Assembly: GCF_018613755.1 (NCBI RefSeq)
Contig: NZ_JAGGPP010000021.1
Coordinates: 16,794 to 80,793 of the forward strand
Direction: 5' to 3'
DNA from: Arthrobacter sp. ISL-72
Lineage (GTDB): Bacteria; Actinomycetota; Actinomycetes; Actinomycetales; Micrococcaceae
Length of the DNA: 64,000 nt
Positions 16,612-24,272 of this stretch are shown piece after piece. Position 1 is the first letter of the stretch. Each line of letters starts with the position of its first letter. Both the position numbers and the translations under genes were made by a program. The notes under the pieces are model-generated. The model had not been told where the DNA came from. It saw only the letters and a list, made by a program, of their open reading frames with translations, and did no database searches.

Positions 16612-17895
16612 ATGGCATCCATCCCGGGGCTGCGCCCGGCCACCCCCACGAATCCGCCCCGTGCGGCGGGAGCCCGCCGCGCCCCCGACACCGGAATGTC
16701 ATCAAGCGCCAAATGGGCCGTGGGCGGCGCCATCGCAGGAGGTGCCGCCGCGGGCCTGCTTGGCGCGGGGTCCTCGGCGCTCGCCCTCTATTTCGCCCGG
16801 CGGGTCATAACGCCGGTGCGTACCAGGGACGAAAACCAGGAGATACTGGCGGTCATCCGTGCCTCCGAGGGTCTCCAGGTCATCCTTGCGGCCAACGAGG
16901 ACACCACCGTGGAAGGCGTCTACGGGCTGTTCTTCGACGGCGGCCGCGGCCACGCGCGGATCGGCAGGATCGTTTCCTACTCACCCGCGGAACGCACCGT
17001 TCTCCGCGAGGTCCAGGCCGTCTATTCCGGCGACCTCACCACTGCCCGCCGCGGTTACTGGAGCGGATCCGCCTATCCGGATGCAGCCTCATTCGGGCTC
17101 TCGGCCGAGGATGTGCAGATCGACGTCGACGGCGGAACTGCGCCGGCATGGCTGGTGCCGGGACCCGGGCCGTCGGACATCTGGGCCATCATGGTCCACG
17201 GGCGCGGCGCCAGCCGGCTCGAGTGCCTGCGGGCCCTGCGGCCCGCACACGAACTCGGCATGACCAGCCTGATCATCTCCTACCGCAACGATGGACTGGC
17301 GCCGTCGGCCCCTGACGGGCGCTACGGACTCGGCTCCACCGAATGGCGCGACGTCGAGGCAGCCATCAGTTTCGCCGTCGCTAACGGCGCCAACGAAGTC
17401 GTGTTGTTCGGGTGGTCCATGGGCGGCGCGATCAGTCTGCAGACAGCGGACCTGTCACGGCACCACAACCTCATCCGGGCCATGGTGCTCGATGCGCCCG
17501 TGGTGGACTGGGTCAATGTTTTGGCGCACCATGCCGAGCTGCACCGCATCCCCTCGGCAGTGGGACGCTACGGACAGCTGATGATGGGCCACCCGCTGGG
17601 CAGGCGCCTTACGGGACTGGCGGCGCCGGTGGACCTGAAGTCGATGGACTGGGTCGCACGGGCCGTGGAACTCAGGACTCCCACGCTGATCCTGCACAGC
17701 GTGGATGACGAATATGTACCCTACGGGCCTTCGGCTAGCATCGCCGAGAAAAACCCCGAGATGGTCACGTTCGAGCCGTTCCAGAACGCCCGTCACACCA
17801 AGGAGTGGAACGTTGATCCCGAGCGCTGGGAACGGCTTGTCACCGCCTGGCTGCGGCGGCAGCTGGCACCGAGGAAGAATCCCGGGTCACGCTAA
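16612..17895 (+). CDS. Alpha/beta hydrolase with N-terminal membrane anchor
   Basis: A 427-residue hydrolase. Residues ~28-60 form one hydrophobic Ala/Gly-rich helix (GGAIAGGAAAGLLGAGSSAL), likely an uncleaved membrane anchor. The nucleophile elbow is GWSMGG, the acid is probably the Asp in HSVDDEYVP and the base is His in NARHTKEWN, completing the triad. IMVHGRGASR forms the oxyanion region. The ATG at 16612 is preferred to earlier in-frame starts because those lie in the divergent promoter region. Its TAA overlaps the stop of the convergent ybaK-like gene by 3 bases. The substrate is unknown; serine esterase or peptidase are both possible. Confidence 0.85.
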   Translation: MASIPGLRPATPTNPPRAAGARRAPDTGMSSSAKWAVGGAIAGGAAAGLLGAGSSALALYFARRVITPVRTRDENQEILAVIRASEGLQVILAANEDTTVEGVYGLFFDGGRGHARIGRIVSYSPAERTVLREVQAVYSGDLTTARRGYWSGSAYPDAASFGLSAEDVQIDVDGGTAPAWLVPGPGPSDIWAIMVHGRGASRLECLRALRPAHELGMTSLIISYRNDGLAPSAPDGRYGLGSTEWRDVEAAISFAVANGANEVVLFGWSMGGAISLQTADLSRHHNLIRAMVLDAPVVDWVNVLAHHAELHRIPSAVGRYGQLMMGHPLGRRLTGLAAPVDLKSMDWVARAVELRTPTLILHSVDDEYVPYGPSASIAEKNPEMVTFEPFQNARHTKEWNVDPERWERLVTAWLRRQLAPRKNPGSR

Positions 17896-18404
17896 GGAGC
17901 GGGAGCAGCTTTCGGCCCGGTGCCGATGCGGGCGGTAACGGCGCCGATAAGGCGGATCAGCTCCGCCGGGTCCAGTTCAATGTCCAGCCCGCGCCGGCCC
18001 CCGGACACCAGGATGGTCGCCTGGCCCACAGCACTTTCGTCGAGGACGGCGGGACAGGGCTGGCGTTGCCCCAGCGGCGATATGCCGCCCAGCACATAAC
18101 CGGTCCTGCGCCGGGCCATCGCCGGATCAGCCATGGCGGCCTTCTTGCCGCCCAGGACAGCCGCTATCGCCTTCAGGTCCAGGCTGCCGCTGACGGGAAC
18201 GATTCCCGCCGCCAGCCTGCCGTCGACGTCCACTACGAGCGTTTTGAAGACCTTGGCGGGATCCAGTCCCAAGGCGTCCGCGGCCTCCATGCCGTAGCTC
18301 GCGGCCGAAGGATCGTGGCTGTAGGGATGCAGCACGAAAGGAACGCCGGCCGCAGCGAGTGCTGCTGTGGCCGGCGTTCCCTGTGAAGCCTGTTTGCGCG
18401 CCAA
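17892..18404 (-). CDS. ybaK: Cys-tRNA(Pro)/Cys-tRNA(Cys) deacylase, YbaK type
   Basis: A 170-residue trans-editing enzyme that removes Cys mischarged on tRNA-Pro. Family blocks seen are HPYSHDPSAASYGMEAADALGLDPAKVFKTLVV at the N-terminus, the conserved Lys in KAIAAVLGGKKAAMADPA and GYVLGGISPLGQRQ with the Gly-rich active-site loop near 105. Normal length for the family (~155-170). Its stop codon overlaps the stop of the convergent hydrolase gene. Confidence 0.9.
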   Translation of the reverse strand: MARKQASQGTPATAALAAAGVPFVLHPYSHDPSAASYGMEAADALGLDPAKVFKTLVVDVDGRLAAGIVPVSGSLDLKAIAAVLGGKKAAMADPAMARRRTGYVLGGISPLGQRQPCPAVLDESAVGQATILVSGGRRGLDIELDPAELIRLIGAVTARIGTGPKAAPAP

Positions 18405-18425
18405 GCGGTGCCGGTGCCTTTCGGC

Positions 18426-18887
18426 TCAGGCCTTGACCGCGGCGGAGGCGGCGACCTTGCGCTTGATCCGGCCAAGCATCGCTGTCATTCCGCGCATGCG
18501 CAGGGGAGTAATGGCCCGGGTGAGGCCCAGGAGCTCGGGCATATCATCCGGAACCGCCAGGATCTCCGGCGCCGTGAGGCCGTCGAGGCCCTCATGCAGG
18601 ACACCGGCGAAACCCCTGGTTGTAGGTGCTTCCGGCGGCGCCTTGAAGTAGAGCCGCACGCTGTCCGGATTTCCGGCGTCGTGCTTTTCCGTCTCAACCG
18701 TCAGGAACAGAGGCGACTGGCACTCGACAACCTGTTCCAGCAGCTCCGGGTGGTCCTTCAGCCGGTCCGGCAGTTCCGGCAGCCCCTGGGAGAATTCCAG
18801 CAGCAATTGCAGCCGCTCGGGTTCGGTGAGGGCCTGGAAGTCGTCAACTATTTCCGCCAGCGAGGCGGGAAGGGTCTGGTTATTCAT
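18426..18887 (-). CDS. sufE: SufE family sulfur acceptor
   Basis: A 153-residue SufE-like protein that accepts persulfide sulfur from a cysteine desulfurase for Fe-S cluster assembly. The sulfur-carrying Cys56 is in VVECQSPLFL, and PTTRGFAGVLHEGLDGLT is the second family block. The ATG at 18887 is used; the codon before it (TTG) could also start but adds one residue only. The rhodanese gene lies 10 bases upstream on the same strand, so the two sulfur-transfer proteins are co-transcribed. Confidence 0.9.
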   Translation of the reverse strand: MNNQTLPASLAEIVDDFQALTEPERLQLLLEFSQGLPELPDRLKDHPELLEQVVECQSPLFLTVETEKHDAGNPDSVRLYFKAPPEAPTTRGFAGVLHEGLDGLTAPEILAVPDDMPELLGLTRAITPLRMRGMTAMLGRIKRKVAASAAVKA

Positions 18888-18897
18888 CAAGTCCAGT

Positions 18898-19809
18898 TTA
18901 CGCCGGTACCGTGCCGCGCTCGGTTCCCTTGGTGATGGGCACGCGGACGGCGTTGCCCCACTCGGTCCAGGAGCCGTCGTAATTACGCACCGTCTCGAAG
19001 CCCAGCAGGTACTTCAGGGCAAACCAGGTGTGGCTGGAACGCTCGCCGATGCGGCAGTATGCCACCACGTCGTCGCCTTCCCTGAGGCCGGCTTCGCCAA
19101 GGTACAGGGCCTCGAGTTCGGCGCGCTTGCGGTAGGTGCCGTCCCCGTCCGCCGCGCGGGCCCAGGGGATGGACGCGGCCGTCGGAATGTGGCCGCCGCG
19201 CAGGGCACCTTCCTCAGGGTAGGCCGGCATGTGGGTGCGCTGCCCGGAGTATTCCTCGGGGGAGCGGACGTCAATCAGCGGCTTGCCGAAGTGGGCCAGC
19301 ACGTCGTCCTTGAACGCACGGATGGGGGCATCCTTGCGTTCGACGACGGGGTATTCACCGGGGGCGGGCCGGGGCACCTCGGTGGTCAGCTTGTGGCCCT
19401 CGGCGATCCACTTGTCGCGGCCGCCGTCGAGCAGCCGGACGTCTTCATGGCCGAAGAGGGTGAAGACCCACAGGGCGTAGGCGGCCCACCAGTTGGACTT
19501 GTCGCCGTAGATGACCACGGTGGAATCCCGGGAAATGCCCTTGACCGCGGCCAGGGCGGCGAACGCCTCGCCGTCCACGTAGTCGCGGGTGACCTCGTCG
19601 TTAAGGTCGGTGTGCCAGTCGATCTTGACGGCGCCCGGGATGTGGCCGGTTTCGTACAGCAGGACATCCTCATCGGATTCGACCACCACGAGCTTGCCGT
19701 CGCCGACGGCGCCGCTTTCGAGGGCCTCTGCGAGCCACTCGGTGGACACAAGGCGCTCGGGGTGCGCGTACTCGGAAAACTTTTCGTTCTGTTCAACGGG
19801 GTAGGGCAT
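18898..19809 (-). CDS. sseA: Sulfurtransferase, two-domain rhodanese
   Basis: A 303-residue thiosulfate/3-mercaptopyruvate sulfurtransferase. Two rhodanese domains are visible (about 15-140 and 165-290). The active Cys252 is in AYCRIGERSSH of the second domain; in the first domain the same position holds Asp103 (IYGDKSNWW), so it is catalytically silent, as usual for this family. The active-site loop CRIGERS favours thiosulfate as sulfur donor. Followed closely by sufE and divergent from zapE. Confidence 0.93.
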   Translation of the reverse strand: MPYPVEQNEKFSEYAHPERLVSTEWLAEALESGAVGDGKLVVVESDEDVLLYETGHIPGAVKIDWHTDLNDEVTRDYVDGEAFAALAAVKGISRDSTVVIYGDKSNWWAAYALWVFTLFGHEDVRLLDGGRDKWIAEGHKLTTEVPRPAPGEYPVVERKDAPIRAFKDDVLAHFGKPLIDVRSPEEYSGQRTHMPAYPEEGALRGGHIPTAASIPWARAADGDGTYRKRAELEALYLGEAGLREGDDVVAYCRIGERSSHTWFALKYLLGFETVRNYDGSWTEWGNAVRVPITKGTERGTVPA

Positions 19810-20050
19810 GGGGATTGCCTTTCATTGAAACGGTCAGTGGTCTGAAACGGGCAGGGGACGGGACCCATGCCACCGTGAGGCGTCGCTGCGGCCGGGCCAG
19901 TTCCAACACTAGCCACGGCCATGCCCTAATGCGCCCCTGCGTTCACAGAGGGAAATATGGCCTTGGTCACGCGGGCTGGCCGCGTTATCAGGCGGATGCC
20001 GCATTGCCGGTATCCTTTCTGGGGACACGAGACCAGCAGAACGGACCACC

Positions 20051-21088
20051 TTGGTACAGATCGAACAGCTCTCCGCGCGGACACCGGCGGTTTCCGTGGA
20101 TGAACTCCTCAAGGGTTTCTATCCCTCCCCGCGGTTCGGCGAGGTTTCCTTCGCGAGTTACCGTCCCGACCCCTCGCAGGCGAGCCAGGCCGGGGCCGTG
20201 ACGGCGCTGCAGTCCTTCGCGACCGGCGTCGGCGCCAACGGAAGTTCCGGCCTTTTCAAAAAGCTGTTTGCGAAGAAGGACAATTCCAGGGCCGGCATCT
20301 ACCTGGACGGCGGCTTCGGTGTAGGCAAGACCCACCTGCTTGCGTCGCTGTGGCATGCGTCCCCGGGACCCAAGGCCTTCGGCACTTTCGTCGAATACAC
20401 CAACCTGGTGGGCGCGCTCTCCTTCCGCAAGACGGTCGAGGCGCTGAGCCACTACAAGCTCGTGTGCATCGATGAGTTCGAACTCGACGATCCGGGCGAT
20501 ACGGTCCTGATGTCGCGGTTGATGCGGGAACTGGCCGATGCCGGCGTTAAGCTCGCCGCCACCTCGAACACGCTGCCCGGATCGCTGGGCGACGGCCGGT
20601 TCGCAGCGGTCGACTTCCAGCGCGAGATCCAGGTCCTGGCGGACCAGTTCGATGTCGTCAGGATCGACGGCGAGGACTTCCGCCACCGTGGACTCCCGGC
20701 AGCTCCGGCTCCGCTGAAGAACGAAGACCTGACCCACCACATGCAGGCGGAGTTCCAGGGCAAAACAGTGGCGCGGGATGACTTCAGGACCCTCATCAAC
20801 CATCTTGCCGGCGTTCATCCGAGCCGCTACCGGCAGCTCCTGGCCGGCATTGAGGGCGTTGTCTGGCGTGACGTGGAGACCATCACCGAACAGGCCGTGG
20901 CGCTCCGCTTTGTGGTGCTGGCAGACCGGCTCTATGACAAGGATGTGCCTATCCTGGCCAGCGGAGTCCCGTTCGACCAGCTCTTCACTGAGGAAATGAT
21001 GACCGGCGGGTACACCAAGAAGTACTACCGGGCAGTGTCCCGTCTGACGGCGCTTGCCCGCGAAGGCCAGAACCACGAACCGTCCTAG
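20051..21088 (+). CDS. zapE: Cell division ATPase ZapE (AFG1-like)
   Basis: A 345-residue AAA+-like ATPase, related to mitochondrial AFG1 and E. coli ZapE, which interacts with FtsZ at the divisome. Walker A is GGFGVGKTH (~87-95), Walker B is VCIDEFEL (~140), and sensor/arginine motifs lie around SNTLPGSLGDGRF. The start is a TTG at 20051; no in-frame ATG or GTG occurs before the conserved SVDELLKGFYPSPRF block, and only a weak purine tract precedes it. It is divergent from the sseA-sufE pair. Confidence 0.9.
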   Translation: MVQIEQLSARTPAVSVDELLKGFYPSPRFGEVSFASYRPDPSQASQAGAVTALQSFATGVGANGSSGLFKKLFAKKDNSRAGIYLDGGFGVGKTHLLASLWHASPGPKAFGTFVEYTNLVGALSFRKTVEALSHYKLVCIDEFELDDPGDTVLMSRLMRELADAGVKLAATSNTLPGSLGDGRFAAVDFQREIQVLADQFDVVRIDGEDFRHRGLPAAPAPLKNEDLTHHMQAEFQGKTVARDDFRTLINHLAGVHPSRYRQLLAGIEGVVWRDVETITEQAVALRFVVLADRLYDKDVPILASGVPFDQLFTEEMMTGGYTKKYYRAVSRLTALAREGQNHEPS

Positions 21089-21106
21089 AGTCTGGAGCTG
21101 TGCTGG

Positions 21107-21136
21107 CGCTTAAACGCCAAACGCTTAAACGCCAAA
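21107..21136. repeat. 15-bp tandem direct repeat after zapE
   Basis: Two perfect adjacent copies of CGCTTAAACGCCAAA (21107-21121 and 21122-21136). The first is preceded by GG so GGCG/CGCC can also form a small stem. Confidence 0.85.
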
Positions 21137-21170
21137 GGTGCCGGCGCCGCCTCACGGCGGGACCGGCACC
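21137..21170. terminator. Hairpin between convergent zapE and antitoxin-like gene
   Basis: GGTGCCGG pairs with CCGGCACC, with an inner CCGCC/GGCGG pairing, directly after the tandem repeat and between convergent stops (21088 and 21187). There is no U-tract on either strand, so it could be a transcription barrier, an RNA stabiliser or a weak bidirectional terminator. Confidence 0.5.
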
Positions 21171-21186
21171 TCGCTGACGTTCTAGC

Positions 21187-21456
21187 TTAAAGGCCCTGCT
21201 GCCGGGGTTCCCCGGTTGCAGGCGGCTCTCCGGCGACGGGAGGCTGGTCGACCACCGGAGCCGTGTTCGGCTTGGGGTCGACCTTGTCCACGAGGCCGGC
21301 TGCGCCCTTCTGGACGGAATCGATCTTCCCGGCGTACTTTCCGCCGGTCTTTGAGTCGATGAAATCACCGGCTTTGCCGATGCCGTCCTTGATGGCCTGT
21401 TCATTGCCACCAACCAGTCGCTGAGCCTTGCCCTTCAGATCGTCAAGAATTCCCAC
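21187..21456 (-). CDS. MT0933/Rv0909-type antitoxin-like protein
   Basis: An 89-residue protein beginning GILDDLKGKAQRLVGGNE and repeating short amphipathic segments (IKDGIGKAGDFIDSKTGGKY, then GKIDSVQKGAAGLVDKVD), the pattern of the MT0933-like antitoxin family of actinobacteria. The C-terminal ~25 residues are Pro-rich and disordered. GTG at 21456 is chosen because GGGAGG lies 7 bases upstream. No toxin gene adjoins it, so a toxin-antitoxin role is doubtful here; many such proteins are orphans. Confidence 0.75.
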   Translation of the reverse strand: MGILDDLKGKAQRLVGGNEQAIKDGIGKAGDFIDSKTGGKYAGKIDSVQKGAAGLVDKVDPKPNTAPVVDQPPVAGEPPATGEPRQQGL

Positions 21457-21554
21457 GGGCACCTCCCTTCTGTCGCGGAGCCAGATCGCTCCTCCGCATT
21501 CGATCCTAGCCCGTGGTTTTGGGTGTGCCAAGGTCACGCGCGGGAGTCCGGGCA

Positions 21555-21581
21555 ATAAAAAAGCAGCTGCGGAGAGCTGCT
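21555..21581 (-). terminator. Rho-independent terminator of the tRNA operon
   Basis: On the minus strand AGCAGCT-CTCCGC-AGCTGCT is followed immediately by TTTTTTATT. It lies 2 bases past the CCA end of the last tRNA-Val, so it ends the five-tRNA transcript. Confidence 0.9.
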
Positions 21582-21582
21582 G

Positions 21583-21657
21583 TGGTGGGCGATACTGGGA
21601 TCGAACCAGTGACCTCTTCCGTGTCAGGGAAGCGCGCTACCGCTGCGCCAATCGCCC
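21583..21657 (-). tRNA. tRNA-Val (GAC)
   Basis: Cloverleaf with acceptor GGGCGAT/ATCGCCC, anticodon loop CTGACAC (anticodon GAC), T-arm GGTTCGATCCC and encoded CCA at the 3' end. Identical to the copy at 21869-21943. Last gene of the operon, followed by the terminator. Confidence 0.95.
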
Positions 21658-21738
21658 GCGTTCCGGATGGATCCGGCGGGGGAAGAACCCGCGGGACATC
21701 CGGCATAGCCGGGGGTTCTGCGTCATTAAAGAAAAGAG

Positions 21739-21811
<73 letters not shown>

Positions 21812-21868
21812 ACATGAAGCACGTGCCGGTTGGACCGGCAGTTCAACAACAAGCAAGTTGCCTTGCTC

Positions 21869-21943
21869 TGGTGGGCGATACTGGGATCGAACCAGTGACC
21901 TCTTCCGTGTCAGGGAAGCGCGCTACCGCTGCGCCAATCGCCC
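21869..21943 (-). tRNA. tRNA-Val (GAC), second copy
   Basis: Same sequence as the tRNA at 21583-21657, including anticodon GAC and encoded CCA. Located between tRNA-Cys and tRNA-Gly in the operon, pointing to a segmental duplication of tRNA units. Confidence 0.95.
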
Positions 21944-21985
21944 AAATGTTTCTCCGGGGTGAACCGGAAACCAAGGTTTTCACCG

Positions 21986-22056
21986 AGGTGGGTACGGGAT
22001 TCGAACCCGTGTATACGGCTTTGCAGGCCGCTGCCTCGCCTCTCGGCCAACCCACC
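21986..22056 (-). tRNA. tRNA-Cys (GCA)
   Basis: Acceptor GGTGGGT/ACCCACC, anticodon loop CTGCAAA (GCA) and T-arm GGGTTCGAATCCC. CCA is not encoded. Second gene of the operon. Confidence 0.95.
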
Positions 22057-22102
22057 GTGTAAGCCAGGATTCCTAAGAACCTTGCTGTGACAGTGTCCTG
22101 CG

Positions 22103-22175
<73 letters not shown>

Positions 22176-22235
22176 ATTGTTGTCAGCATTTCCTTGCCTT
22201 ATTCGGCATTTCCTCGCGTTCCAACGAGTAAGAAC

Positions 22236-22262
22236 TCTATAGGAGGTTCCGGGAAGTTACAA
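22236..22262 (-). promoter_or_regulatory. Putative promoter of the tRNA operon
   Basis: On the minus strand TTGTAA (or TTTGTA) is followed after 15-16 bases by TATAGA, 60 bases upstream of the first tRNA-Gly. The surrounding leader is AT-rich for this genome, which fits a strong stable-RNA promoter. Confidence 0.5.
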
Positions 22263-22483
22263 ATCGGGCAGTGGCGGCAGCTTCAAAGGGGCCCGCTTCC
22301 TTGGAATCTAGGGGATTTTCCTAATTACAGGGGTGTAATTTGTGGGCCTGCCTTGGCGCTCTCTGTCGTGATTCCCCGAAATGGCGCATGCTGAAAGGCT
22401 CCCGACGACGGCCGGCCGCCCGAGCTTCCCCGGTCCCGCACCAACGTGCTGTGAGGTGCCCTAAGCGCGCCGGGTCGCCCGAT

Positions 22484-22512
22484 TTCCAAAAGCCGCCAGG
22501 GTGGGCTAGCAT
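22484..22512 (+). promoter_or_regulatory. Putative promoter of tRNA-Val (CAC)
   Basis: TTCCAA (22484-22489) and TAGCAT (22507-22512) are separated by 17 bases; the tRNA begins 13 bases after the -10. The -35 is a weak match, so support comes mainly from spacing and position. Confidence 0.45.
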
Positions 22513-22524
22513 TCAATGGCATTG

Positions 22525-22599
22525 GGGCGATTGGCGCAGTGGTAGCGCGCTTCGTTCACACCGAAGAGGTCACTGGTTCGAACCCAGTATCGCCCACCA
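22525..22599 (+). tRNA. tRNA-Val (CAC)
   Basis: Acceptor GGGCGAT/ATCGCCC, anticodon loop TTCACAC (CAC), T-arm GGTTCGAACCC and encoded CCA. The body closely resembles the Val(GAC) copies, so it is a recognisable isoacceptor paralogue. Confidence 0.95.
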
Positions 22600-22602
22600 T
22601 TG

Positions 22603-22646
22603 AATGGCCCGTTCCGCTGAATCAGCGGAACGGGCCATTTCGCTTT
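22603..22646 (+). terminator. Rho-independent terminator after tRNA-Val (CAC)
   Basis: A near-perfect inverted repeat (22603-22620 with 22622-22639, core GGCCCGTTCCGCTGA) starts 4 bases after the CCA end and is followed by TTTCGCTTTT. Confidence 0.85.
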
Positions 22647-22704
22647 TCCGGCTGCGACCGTCCCGGCCCGCAATCCTGTCAGCCCTTCATGAAAGAGTGT
22701 TTGC

Positions 22705-23586
22705 ATGACTGATCCACTCCTTGCCCACGCCACGGAATACGGGCGGATGTACGCGCGTTCAACCTCGGACTCGTTTTCCGTACCGTCCATTACGACGGTC
22801 ATCAGCCAGCAGCCGCACGGCCTGGATGGCTGGTTCGGGTACATGGGAGCGAACAGCCTCGCCAGCGATCCGCTGCTCCCCGGCATCCTGGGGAGCCCCG
22901 CCAAGGTGCGCCAGGCGGTCAGCCGTGCAGCCAAGGCCGCCGAAACGTACCGCGACGACGCCGCGAAGCGCGGCGACCGGGTCCATAATTACTGCGAACA
23001 GGTTGCGCTCAGGGCCCTCGGCAGGCCGCACCGGATGAAGGAAATGCGGGAGGCCCTGGCCGCAAACGGCGAGGAAGCCTTCGCGGCGCGCTTTGATGAG
23101 TGGTGGGAACTCTTCGGCGTCGAGCCCATCGCACCGGAAGTCACTGTCTGGAACAAGACAGTCGGTTATGCCGGCACCCTGGACCTGGTGGCCAGGATCA
23201 ACGGCCGGACCTGCATTATCGACTACAAGACGAAGGGCACCAGCCGGGACGGAACGGTCAAGCCGCTGGACGACAAGGTAGTGATGCAGCTGGTCGCGGG
23301 GATGAAGGCCGAGGAAAGCCTGGTGGATCCCGTTGTGGGGGAGTGGGAGCCCTGGAAACACGTTGAGTCTCCCGTGCTGCTGGCCGTCGCGCTGGGTGAA
23401 ACCGAAGTCCGGCCGATGCGTGCCAATCCGGATGTGCTCAAGCACCATTGGTGGAAGTTCTGCTCCCTCCGCCGGGTCTGGGAGATGCACGCCGACACCG
23501 CCAGTGCCGGAACAGCCCTGCTTCCGGTGGCACCGCCGCCGCTTCCCGTGCCGCAGCCCGTGCTGCAGGCCTTGCCAGGCAGGTAA
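22705..23586 (+). CDS. PD-(D/E)XK nuclease-like protein (RecB/Cas4 type)
   Basis: A 293-residue protein with the pattern of RecB-type PD-(D/E)XK nucleases: His94 in RGDRVHNYCE, Glu145 in PEVTVWN, Asp160 in GYAGTLDLVA and Asp173-x-Lys175 in IIDYKTKG. A later Gln in VVMQLVAGMKAEE fits the QhxxY-type final motif. The C-terminal ~30 residues are Pro/Leu-rich. It lies alone directly after tRNA-Val(CAC), with no helicase, cas gene or phage gene beside it. A role in DNA repair or as a phage-derived exonuclease is possible; biochemical function is inferred from motifs only. Confidence 0.75.
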   Translation: MTDPLLAHATEYGRMYARSTSDSFSVPSITTVISQQPHGLDGWFGYMGANSLASDPLLPGILGSPAKVRQAVSRAAKAAETYRDDAAKRGDRVHNYCEQVALRALGRPHRMKEMREALAANGEEAFAARFDEWWELFGVEPIAPEVTVWNKTVGYAGTLDLVARINGRTCIIDYKTKGTSRDGTVKPLDDKVVMQLVAGMKAEESLVDPVVGEWEPWKHVESPVLLAVALGETEVRPMRANPDVLKHHWWKFCSLRRVWEMHADTASAGTALLPVAPPPLPVPQPVLQALPGR

Positions 23587-23684
23587 GGGCTCTCACCAGC
23601 CAACCAACGCGCCGGCGGCCAACTAAACTGGTTTGGATCCCCCGTACCGCCCGTTCAGTATCCCACCGTTAGGACAGATCGCAT

Positions 23685-24272
23685 ATGGCCATTTTGAATA
23701 TCCGCATCATCGGCGACCCTGTGCTCCGCACAGTCGCCGATCCCGTGACGGAATTCGGGCCGGAACTCGCGAAACTTGTTGCCGACATGACCGAGACCAT
23801 GGAAGACGTCGACGGCGCAGGCCTCGCCGCGCCACAGGTCGGCGTCAGCAAAAGGGTGTTCACCTACCGCATCGGCGGAGTGGAGGGCCACATCATCAAC
23901 CCCGTGCTGGAAAACAGCGACGACTTCCAGCCTGATGAAGTGGAAGGCTGCCTCTCCATCCCGGGTCTTGGCTTCCCTGTCCGCCGGCGCCAGACCACCC
24001 GCGTCACCGGCGTCGACCTGCACGGCAACCCCGTCTCGGTGGACGGAGAGGGCATGCTTGCCCGCTGCTTCCAACATGAAACAGACCACCTTGACGGGAT
24101 CCTGTTTACGGACAGGCTCGAAGGCGAAGACCGCAGGGCCGCCCTGCGCGCGATCCGCAACGCCAACTACGACGCCATCACCGAGAAGACGACGTCCAAG
24201 CGGGCGAAGACTGTCGGTTCCAGCTTTGGAGGCGGAAGCTTCGGCGGCGGCAGCTTCGGTGCGGGCGGGTGA
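23685..24272 (+). CDS. def: Peptide deformylase
   Basis: A 195-residue metalloenzyme that removes the formyl group from nascent chains. The three motifs are GAGLAAPQ (44-51), EGCLS with metal Cys89 and QHETDH with His131, Glu132 and His135. The C-terminus carries an unusual Gly/Ser/Phe tail, GSSFGGGSFGGGSFGAGG, likely disordered. Its stop overlaps the fmt start (GTGA), placing addition and removal of formyl groups in one operon. Confidence 0.96.
   Translation: MAILNIRIIGDPVLRTVADPVTEFGPELAKLVADMTETMEDVDGAGLAAPQVGVSKRVFTYRIGGVEGHIINPVLENSDDFQPDEVEGCLSIPGLGFPVRRRQTTRVTGVDLHGNPVSVDGEGMLARCFQHETDHLDGILFTDRLEGEDRRAALRAIRNANYDAITEKTTSKRAKTVGSSFGGGSFGGGSFGAGG

Larger units (their letters stand above)
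22176..22524. other. Divergent tRNA intergenic region without protein gene
   Basis: About 350 bases between the minus-strand tRNA operon and plus-strand tRNA-Val(CAC). It holds the two putative tRNA promoters listed separately and an AT-rich middle (22310-22345). The short open frames crossing it lack ribosome sites and recognisable protein sequence. Confidence 0.6.
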
